This document shows, piece by piece, positions 12,250-23,449 of a DNA stretch of 64,000 nt. How positions within the stretch are numbered: position 1 is the first letter of the stretch; each line of letters begins with the position of its first letter. The position numbers were made by a program, and so were the translations under genes. The notes below the pieces were generated by a model. It did not search any database, was not told where the DNA came from, and saw only the letters and a list, made by a program, of their open reading frames with translations. Origin of the DNA: Hormiphora californensis (lineage: Eukaryota > Ctenophora > Tentaculata > Cydippida > Pleurobrachiidae); assembly GCA_020137815.1 (NCBI GenBank), contig CM035350.1:6285697-6349696 (forward strand). Reading direction: 5' to 3'.

Positions 12250-12645
12250 TGTTGTATAAGGAACCATAATAAAGTTCAAGAGCCTCCAAGAGCACCCAAG
12301 AGCGCACCCGATCGAAGAGAGACCACACCTGAGAGCGCACCACACCCAAAAGAGACCACATCCAAGAGCGCACCACCTCCAGAAGACACCACTTCGAGAG
12401 CGCACCACATCAAAGAGAGCTCCCCATCCAGAAGATACCACGCGCAGGGGACACCACGCGCAGAAGAGACCAGCGCGGCGTTGTATTTGCGCGTGCGGTC
12501 TCTTCTGCGCGTGGTGTCCCCTGCGCGCGGTATCTTCTGGATGGGGAGCTCTCTTTGATGTGGTGCGCTCTGGGAGTGGTGTCTTTTGGAGGTGGTACGC
12601 TCTTGGATGGGGTGCGCTCTTGAACTTTATTATGGTTCCTTATTG
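12250..12645. mobile_element. Large foldback element built of short tandem units
   Basis: The sequence from TAAGGAACCATAATAAAGTTC (about 12256) is repeated inverted up to about 12642, with a centre near 12480. Inner arms 12408-12471 and 12499-12561 pair almost perfectly for about 60 bases. Within each arm a 16-18 base unit of the form (C)CAAGAGCGCACCAC recurs with variation. Both ends abut TA, a possible target duplication. No coding capacity. It ends about 230 bases before the CDKL start codon, so it may sit in or near that promoter. Confidence 0.8.
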
Positions 12646-12858
12646 CAATTGGACTCCGCACTCACAAGTTTGCTTTTTTTTGTTTTGGCGCTTTTTTTGT
12701 TTTGCCGCTTGTCCTTGCTCCTTTCTTTTTCAACTTTAGCAGTTAGCACGTATGCTAGAAAGATCATACAGGGTTTAGAAATCTTGGATTTTACATACTA
12801 ACACATCCTCATTTTTGCTTAGATGATAGAAAGATCATCATCCAGAGGATGGATCTAG

Positions 12859-13986
<1,128 letters not shown>

Positions 13987-14749
13987 CTTTATCCTTCCTC
14001 AGCCTCCCCCACCTTACTGCGGTATAATAGTACACTATCCTTCTCTCTCTGATCTTTTCTTATTTTGTTTTGACCTCCGCTCCTCATGCATGCAATTGTT
14101 ATGTGTGTTAGGCTCTCTCTATCTTGTGTGTAAATTCTGTAATTGAAATATCTTGCTATGCACGTGGGGTATGCGAAGAGGTGAAAAATGCCGCACCAAT
14201 AAAAAAACACAATCTGGGCTGGTCGTCATTATTATAGAGACAAAGACACTTTTTCAGTTAAACATGTAAATACTAAACCTGTAAAATATGTAAATAAATG
14301 TGTGTAAACTGTTAAAAGGACGTGCGTGTGAAGAGGTGTTATTAACGGTTTTCTCTTTTTGTCCCCACTCTTTTTAATTCGCCATTAATTTATTGCCATC
14401 ATATATTATCACCAGAAGATTTTAACCTACTAACAAAGAACAGCTTATACTGAATTTCGAGAAAACCGGTTTTTGTCCTAGAAACTGAAAAAACACTGCG
14501 GTGTATTTACCGAGTTCCTCATTTTTTCTCTCTCGCATGCTAAAGCAGACAGATTTTAACTGTGTACTTGATCAAACAATCGTCTCATCCTTCCTCTCCC
14601 TCAACACTGTGAAGTGCTACACTTCTGGGTACAAATTCTCTACTCAGTAGATGAATTTCTAAACCCCCCTACCCCCATTCCTCTACCCACCTAACCCCAC
14701 GATACCTCCCGCCTCTCCCTCTAAATCTCTATCTTCCTCTGTATCTAGG
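13987..14749. other. CDKL 3' region and gap before the ETNK gene
   Basis: Holds the CDKL 3' UTR with AATAAA at 14198-14203. The right end (14710-14748) is a strong pyrimidine tract ending in TCTAG, one base before the next ATG, typical of a 3' splice acceptor. Nothing else recognised. Confidence 0.6.
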
Positions 14750-15772
14750 ATGGACGGGGTACCTCACACCAACACGATTGTCAGCACGATAGAGGATGGC
14801 AAGGCGATTATAGTCACTCTCCGACCCGACTGGTTGCTCATATCACACAAGGAGTTTGATGGGGGTATTACTAATAAGTTGATTGGGTATAAAGATGACA
14901 TGGATGGTCTAATGGAGAATATGGTGCTGCTGAGGATGTATGGCAACAACACCGACCTGCTGATTGACCGGAAGAAAGAGTTGAGGAATCACGTTAATCT
15001 GGCTAAGATGGGATTCGCTACCCCAGTCTACATGACCGTCAATAACGGATACTTCTATGGGTATGTCGATGGGGACGTTCTCACGACAGACTCAGTTCGG
15101 GATCCCAAGATTGCACCTATCATTGCCACAACTATTGCCCGTATGCACTGCAAGACTGAAACACAACACAGCGATCCTGTCTACTACCCCAAACTAAACG
15201 AATGGCTAAGGAATGTCCCGGATTACTTCTCCGCCGACAAGTTCTCTGCTCTCCTCAAGGTTGTCAAGTCTAAATCGGTGTTGTCCAAGGAGCTCCAGCA
15301 GATCAACGGGAAGTTGCAGAGTGCTGATTTAGAGGTTGGATTCTGTCACAATGACCTGTTGCTAGGTAACGTGATCTACAACGTCCACAAGAACAGCATC
15401 TCATTCATCGACTACGAGTACGGAGACCCAAACTACCTGGCTTATGATATTGGGAATCACTTTGCAGAGTATGCGGGGGTTGATAATGTAGATTTCAATC
15501 TCTATCCGGATGAGGGGTATCAGAGATGGTGGTTGAGGTTCTATCTTGAGGAGAAGCACAAGTGTAAGGGTTTAGGGGCAGTGACAGATGATGATGTGGA
15601 AAAACTGTTTAGAGAGGTCAACTTCTTTAGCTGTTGTGCTCACCTTCTGTGGGGAATTTGGGCGATTGTACAAGCTATTAACTCGGAAATTGATTTCGAT
15701 TTTGCGGGCTATGCAGCAATGAAATTGGAAGAGTACTTCAAGAGGAAGGAACAATTCTTTGATTTGATCTAA
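14750..15772 (+). CDS. ETNK1: Ethanolamine/choline kinase
   Basis: This enzyme phosphorylates ethanolamine (possibly also choline) with ATP, the first step of the CDP-ethanolamine (Kennedy) pathway for phosphatidylethanolamine, in the cytosol. One intact exon encodes 340 residues. The family hallmarks are present: GGITNKLIG (nucleotide loop region, about 39-47), VLLRMYGNNTDLLIDR, the Brenner phosphotransferase motif HNDLLLGNVIY, and the choline-kinase motif FIDYEYGDPNYLAYDIGNHF with its metal-binding aspartate. The pattern GYNYLAYDIGNHFxEFAGV is closer to ethanolamine kinases than choline kinases from memory. The start ATG lies directly after a pyrimidine-rich TCTAG|G acceptor, so a 5' UTR intron or trans-splice is likely. 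It is followed 426 bases later by MCM7 on the same strand. Confidence 0.92.
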   Translation: MDGVPHTNTIVSTIEDGKAIIVTLRPDWLLISHKEFDGGITNKLIGYKDDMDGLMENMVLLRMYGNNTDLLIDRKKELRNHVNLAKMGFATPVYMTVNNGYFYGYVDGDVLTTDSVRDPKIAPIIATTIARMHCKTETQHSDPVYYPKLNEWLRNVPDYFSADKFSALLKVVKSKSVLSKELQQINGKLQSADLEVGFCHNDLLLGNVIYNVHKNSISFIDYEYGDPNYLAYDIGNHFAEYAGVDNVDFNLYPDEGYQRWWLRFYLEEKHKCKGLGAVTDDDVEKLFREVNFFSCCAHLLWGIWAIVQAINSEIDFDFAGYAAMKLEEYFKRKEQFFDLI

Positions 15773-16198
15773 TTTAGAGTCAGGGGCCCTATAAATAGGA
15801 ACACATTTTGAGGAACAGTCTGTGTAGGTGTTTTAGAACTCGGTGGTAAATCAGATCTCTACTAAACAAACTAACTCTAAAGCAGGATTACATGTATATT
15901 AATTTATTAATAGCTTATTGTTGGGATTGAGTGAGTGTTTATAAAGCTTATGTTTGGTTAAATATCTGATATAATTGCATGTTTCTGTTATTTTTTATCA
16001 CTTTTTTCATATATATCCACTTTTTAGACCCTTTGATATACGAACATTTGATCGGATTGATATTGGGTTGTTAAGTCTCAAAATCATTGAATCCAATAGT
16101 TGATTGTAGTTCAGAAAACTAACTGTGTTTTACTCCAATAATACGACTATAATAAACCCATCTCTCTGCCTCTGTTATAGCTCTACACTTCTACAGCG
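15773..16198. other. Gap between ETNK and MCM7
   Basis: A short AT-rich spacer of 426 bases. It must contain the ETNK poly(A) region and any MCM7 promoter. A pyrimidine tract ending TTATAG at 16180 lies 18 bases before the MCM7 ATG and looks like an acceptor site. No ORF. Confidence 0.6.
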
Positions 16199-18699
16199 AT
16201 GGCTGATGTATATGCTGATGTGGGAGAACGGAGTAAGAGATTCTTTAGCGAGTTCTCTGTGCCAGGACCCCGGAAAGGCTCCAAACTACACAAATATGGA
16301 ACCCAGCTAGTATCCATTGCCCACCGAGATCAGGTACACTGTTTGATACACTTGATTCAAGTTGGTAGATAATGTTTTACCTAGCTCAGTAAACAACTTT
16401 TTTATCACCCTCTCCTCCTTTATCACGCCCTCCTCCTCCTTTATCACCCTCTCCTCCTCCTCCTTTATCACCCCCCCCCTCCTCCTTTATCACCCCCTCC
16501 TCCTCCTTTATCACCCCCTCCTCCTCCTCCTCCTCCTTTATCACCCCCTCCTCCTCCTCCTTTATCACCCCTCCTCCTCCTCCTTTATCACCTCCTCCTC
16601 CTTTATCACCCCCTCCTTCTCCTCCTTTATCACCTCCTCCTCCTTTATCACCCCCTCCTTCTCTCCCAGGTATCTCTGAAGGTAGATCTTGATGATTTGG
16701 CAACCTTTGACGAGGAGTTGTCCAGAGGACATCATGGAGAACACCGGTCCGATACCAGAAGATCCTTGCAGAGTCAGTGACAGACCTCCTCCAAGACTAC
16801 CAGCAACACGAGGTGGTGAAAGATTCCCTGGATGTGTATATCCAACACAGGCTGCTACTGGAAGCCAAGAACAGGGGCAGTGATGAGATCCGAGACCCAA
16901 GGAACCAGTACCCAGCTGAGCTACTGAGGAGGTTCGAGCTAAACTTTGTCCCTCCCTCCGACCAGAAGCCCCTGTCCATCAGGCAGATTACAGCAGACCG
17001 GATTGGAACTCTGGTGACGGTGAGAGGTACTGTAACCCGGGCTACAGAGGTGAAACCAGCCATGACCGTCGCTACATACACCTGTGACCAGTGTGGTAGT
17101 GAGACCTACCAACCCATAACGGGTATCAACTTCACTCCTATTGAGATGTGCCCCAGTAAGGAGTGTCAGACGAACAAGAGTGGAGGACGACTCTACCTCC
17201 AGACTCGGGGCAGCAAGTTTGTCAAGTTTCAGGATGTCAAGATCCAGGAGGATAGTGATCAGGTTCCTGTTGGAGACACCCCTCGTTCCATGAGTCTCCT
17301 GTGCAGGGGAGAGAACACGCGGAAGTGCCAGCCTGGAGACCGTGTTAATGTGACGGGGGTGTTCCTGCCCGTCCAGAGAAGTGGGTTCCGAGCCATGATG
17401 GGTGGTCTCATGTCCGATACCTTCCTCCAAGTTCACCACATTGTCCGGATCAAGAAGGGTTATGAGGAGAGTTCCCTGGATTGTTTGAGTGACGAGGAGG
17501 CCAGGGAGCTGGTCCAGGAGCCACTCTTCTACGATAAACTCGCTGCCTCCCTCGCACCTGAGATCTATGGGCACGAGGATGTAAAGAAGGCCCTCCTTCT
17601 CCTCCTAGTCGGGGGTGTCGACCGGAACACCCAGGGTATGAAGATCAGGGGTAACCTAAACATTTGTCTGATGGGTGATCCTGGAGTTGCTAAGTCTCAG
17701 CTGCTCAGCTACATAGACCGTATAGCCCCGAGGTGCCAGTACACCACAGGAAGGGGCAGCACGGGGGTGGGTCTCACTGCTGCTGTTATGAAGGACCCCA
17801 TCACGGGGGAAATGATCCTGGAGGGAGGTGCCCTGGTTCTCGCTGATCAGGGGATATGCTGCATTGATGAATTCGATAAGATGAATGAGGGTGATAGGAC
17901 AGCTATTCACGAAGTCATGGAACAACAGACCATCTCTATCGCTAAGGCCGGGATCCTCACTACTCTAAACGCGAGGGTATCCATTCTTGCTGCTGCCAAC
18001 CCGGCCTATGGACGGTACAACACCAAGAAAAGTGTGGAACAGAATATCCAGCTACCTGCTGCTCTCCTCTCCAGGTTTGATCTCCTATGGCTGATCAGGG
18101 ACAAGCCTGACGCCAACACCGATCTGAGACTAGCCCAACACATCACGTATGTTCACCAACACAGTACCCACCCTCCTCGGGAGGTGGAGCCCCTGGACCC
18201 GGAGTTGATGAAGCGATACATCATGGCGTGTAAGAAGAGGGACCCAGTTATCCCTGAAGATCTCACGGAGTACATTGTCGCTACTTATGTGGAACTAAGG
18301 AAGAATGCTAGGGAGGACCCCAGGAATGCTACCTTCACCTCAGCAAGGAACCTCCTAGCTGTACTCCGGTTAGCTACTGCCCTGGCCCGGCTCCGGTTTG
18401 TCGAGGTTGTGGAGAGGGACGATATTGACGAGGCGAACAGGCTGATGGAGATGAGCAAGGCGAGTCTGGTGGAGGATGAGCAGACAACACGGAGGACCCG
18501 ACCTGTCGACCTGATCTATGGGATCATTAGGGATCTCCAGAAGGATGGGGCCACAACTGTCAAATATGATGATGCCAGGGGAAGGTGTATTGCTAAAGGA
18601 TTCAACTCTGATCAGTTCGGAGAGTGTATTGATGAATATGAGAGGCTTAATATTTGGCACGTCAATGCGGCCCGTACCAGAATCACATTTATCCACTAA
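16199..18699 (+). CDS. MCM7: MCM7, subunit of the replicative MCM2-7 helicase (two +1 breaks in exon 2)
   Basis: An AAA+ subunit of the hexameric helicase that licenses and drives DNA replication in the nucleus. Exon 1 is 16199-16333 (to [15 protein letters not shown]), and exon 2 starts at 16670. The remainder carries the zinc ribbon CDQCG...CPSKEC, Walker A GDPGVAKS, Walker [10 protein letters not shown], sensor 1 [10 protein letters not shown] and the arginine finger LSRFD. It ends ARTRITFIH, as in other MCM7 proteins. Exon 2 has two single extra G residues, at 16727-16728 and 16746-16747; reading 16670-16726, 16728-16745 and 16747-18699 gives the expected [20 protein letters not shown] and a 720-residue protein against 719 in human. 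That fit argues for sequence error rather than a dead gene. The 336-base intron is an 18-mer minisatellite. A GTG at 16777 opens the long frame but is not the start. Confidence 0.93.
16391..16668. repeat. 18-base minisatellite filling MCM7 intron 1
   Basis: Tandem units of the form CTCCTCCTTTATCACCCC with varying numbers of CTC triplets run up to the splice acceptor at 16669. The tract is pyrimidine-rich, so it also extends the polypyrimidine tract of the acceptor. Open frames across it (Ser/Leu/Tyr-His on +, Gly-Asp-Lys on -) are spurious. Confidence 0.95.
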
Positions 18700-19335
<636 letters not shown>

Positions 19336-20196
19336 ATGGACTATTCAGACTTTATAGCGAATCAGCCTGTCGTTATAGACAATGTAAGTGATATTCACAC
19401 TCTTCCAAACAAATTGTTCTTCTTTCTGTTTCTGGCTTTTTCAATTTGCCTTTGTAAGTTTCTAAACACCTTCCCTCATCTTTTTGTTTTCAGGGATCTG
19501 GTGTTATAAAGGCTGGATTTTCCGGTGATATTGTCCCAAAATGCCACTTTTCTACTCTGTAAGTTGTAGATCTAACCAGTTTGGTTACCCACCTCTCACA
19601 CCCCTGCCCCACCTCTCACACCGGGGCCCCACCTCTCACACCCCACTCTCCACTACAGGGTGGGCCGTCCAAAATATACAAAGGTCATGAGCGGCCACGT
19701 GGATTCCAATATTTTCATGGGTGAAATGGCTCAGGAGCACAGAGGACTATTGAATATTCGCTACCCACTTGAGGTAACATGATGACGTAGCAAAATAATA
19801 TTATTCTCCAATAATTGGGGGCCAATTTCACACGGCCCTGCTAACACTTGCCTAGCTCGACCCCCCTTTTCGCGAGCTCCGCCCGTAAAGGAGGGTTAGA
19901 ACATAACAAGCTAACTACCCCCACCAGCATGGCATTGTGACTGACTGGGACGATATGGAGAAGTTGTGGCAATACGTTTACACGAGGGAAAACCTGAGTG
20001 CACACCCTGAGGAACACCCTGTACTACTGACAGAGGCGCCCATCAACCCAAGAAAGAACAGAGAGAAATCGGCTGAGGTAAGAGTTGAAACATTCGTCAG
20101 AGTAATTTGTATACTATCCCTGCAGTTGCCAATCGAAACACTAGTGGTAGCTCCTCTCATTAGAAGATGCTCTGCAGTCCCTGGCTGAGGGAGAGG

Positions 20197-20277
<81 letters not shown>

Positions 20278-23200
20278 CTCCAGGCTGACCGAAATGAGCA
20301 GAGGTGCCACCCACAAGTTCCAAACTATAGATATTATCTATAGAAGATACCCGCTGCTGCCCAAGAAGGGCTATAAACAAGTTATAGAAGAAGTGAAGCA
20401 GAGACTGCTAGCGAAGGCCGGAAAGATTAAGAGATACAAGAAGAAGCAGCAGACATTCGTTGACAACAACCTGTTCCAGAACAACCAACGAAACTTTTAC
20501 CGGAAACTGGAGAAACGTGGATCGGACCCCACGCCACTCGATTGTACTCCAGAAGACCAGACCAGGACGCTTAACTTCTGGAAAAATATCTGGGAAAACG
20601 AGGCTGGTCATAACACTGAAGCAGAATGGTTAGACGGAGTCCAGGAGAACTTTGAAACAGTCAGCCAACAGGAAGAGTTTCAGATCACCACGGAAAGAGT
20701 TGCAGCTCGGGTGAAAGGAATGACCAACTGGTCAACCCCAGGTATAGATGGTCTCCACGCCTTCTGGATTAAACACACGACTTGCCTCCATAGTCGGATA
20801 GCTGAGCTACTCAACGAAAGTCTCATTACGAGTCAAGTCCCGGCATGGATGACTGAAGGCAGGACCTTCCTCCTGATTAAAGACCCCAAGAAGGGAATGT
20901 CAAACCCGGGGAACTTTAGACCCATAACCTGCCTTCCGAACCTCTGGAAGCTGTATACAGGAATATTATCAGAAGACATCTACCAGCACCTCGATGTAAA
21001 CGGGCTCTTTCCGGAAGAGCAGAAGGGGTGCCGCAAAAAGAGTCGAGGATGTAAGGAACAACTAGCAATTGACAAACTTATCCTACGTCATTGCAAACGC
21101 TCAAAGTCTTCCTTGTATATGGCTTTCATAGACTATCAGAAGGCATACGACTCGATCCCCCACTCCTGGATCCTTAAGTCAATGGAGATGTGCGGGATAA
21201 ACCCTCAGATAATCCGACTATTCGAGTCATCATTCCAGCAGTGTATTGTCAACATCGTCCAATCTGGGTCAGACTTAGGTAAAATACACATCAAGAGAGG
21301 CCTCTTCCAAGGAGACTCCGTCTCCCCTATCCACTTTATTATAGGCCTGATCCCCCTGTCCATGCTCCTAGCTGCCCAAGGAAGAGGCTACACCATATCT
21401 GACCCAGTAACTCCAGATCCAGATATTAGTATTAACCACCGCCTATACATGGACGATCTTAAGCTGTATGCCAGCTCGAAAGAGGACCTTCAGCAGCTCT
21501 TAGCAGTCACTGAGAAGTTTAGCACTGACATCAACATGTCCTTCGGTCTATCCAAGTGCGGAGCTCTAGACATTGTGGACGGAGTCAGAAGTCGGATACA
21601 GGGAATAAGCCTACCAAGTGGAGACAGAATACCCGAGGTGGAAGATGGAGGCTATAAGTACCTCGGCATCCTGGAGGTTGACCGTATTCTTCATCAAGAA
21701 ATGAAAGCTAAGGTCAAAGCCGAATATACCCGAAGAGTCAAGAAACTACTGTCCTCGAGCCTGCAAGGCAAGAACCTCATCACAGCAATCAACACATGGG
21801 CAATACCTGTGATCCGTTACGGTGCCGGAATACTGGACTGGTCCACTTCCGAAGCCAGTGGACTAGACATGATGACTAGGAAAATCCTGAGAAGAGGAGT
21901 CATCAAGAGCAACAGTGACATTGACCGGCTGTATGTTTGCAGGAAACTGGGAGGAAGGGGTCTCCAACGGATTGAAGATGTCATTGTGAAGGAAGAGACA
22001 GGACTAGTGACATTCTTCACCAATTCCACGGACCCCAAGATCCGTGCCCTCCACACGGCGATGCAGTCTGAAGATATGCTAACTGGACCTCCAGAAGACG
22101 CAGAAGCCCTGAAGGAAAGACTACAGACGGAACTTATAGAGAAATGGAAACACAAAGTCTTACATGGAAGATTCCTGAAGCAACTTGAAGAAGGGGGGAT
22201 GCGACCCTGACGCGACCTGGGCCTGGCTCAACAAAGAGAGCCTCAGCAGATACACCGAAGCCGATGTCCTTTGCTGCCCAGGATCAAGCCATTCGCACGA
22301 ACTGGTTGAGAGCTGCCATACAGAAAGAGAATGAAGTGACTGAGAAGTGCCGGATCTGTAACCACACAACGAGTCAGTGGAACACATCCTAAACGGATGC
22401 ACGAAACTTGCCAACGGAGACTATAAACTCCGACACGATCGAGTAGCTGCTGCCCTGCACTGGGAATATGCAAGGACCAACGGATTTCCTACCGAATCAA
22501 AGTGGTGGAGCCACTATGCAGAGAAAGTGCTCGAGAATGAGAACTGCAAGATCCTCTGGGATTTCCACATTCAGACGGATAACCCCATCGAGGCATGTAA
22601 ACCTGACGTGGTCCTTCTAGACAAACTAAAGAAGGAAGCGCTTCTGATCGATGTCGCTGTACCAAAGGACAGGTCAGTCTCGGACAGGGAGATGGAGAAG
22701 ATCGAGAAGTACCAAGAACTACGGAGGGAGCTCACACGAATTTGGGATCTTAAAAAGGCCACAGTCATCCCTATCGTGATCGGAGCTCTTGGCGGAGTCA
22801 GCCCCGACTGGAGAAGTACCTTGACTGCTATAACCCGCCAAATTTACCCTTCACAGCTTCAAAAGTCAGTCCTCTTTAACTCGATGAACACGCTCCGGAA
22901 AGTTCTCGACATGTAATATACCTCCCGAGCTGTCCCCCCTGTTATTGTCAATTATTTTCTACCCTTTTTACCCGTTCCTGCTTGCCCCTAGATTTCCCTA
23001 GATTCAGACCGTTTGCTTCTTCAGTTCCTGATAAGTTGCCTCTTCTTAGGCTCCGTTCCAGAAGGTTGGGCTTCTTTCCAGATAGCTTAGGAGGTCTCAT
23101 GCTCCGCCACCATGAGCTTTAACTCCCCTTTAAATGTTTTTCCCTTACTTTAACCCATATGTACATTGTTCAACTTACCCCTATGTACATTGTTTTACCT

Positions 23201-23366
23201 ACCTTTACTCCGCAGGCCCTCCGGGCCCTCAGATCCAACAGGATCCGGGCTCGGGGGATTTAACCCTGCTCACGCATGGGACCTTACGGCCCCATGCGGG
23301 AGTGGTGCGTGTAGTGGACCGAGAGAGAGAGAGAGAGAGAGAGAGAGTGAGAGAGAGAGAGAGAGA

Positions 23367-23449
<83 letters not shown>

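Noticed and set aside
16777-18699. GTG at 16777 as the MCM7 start
   Set aside because: The conserved N-terminus is found upstream in exon 1 and early exon 2 once two extra bases are skipped.
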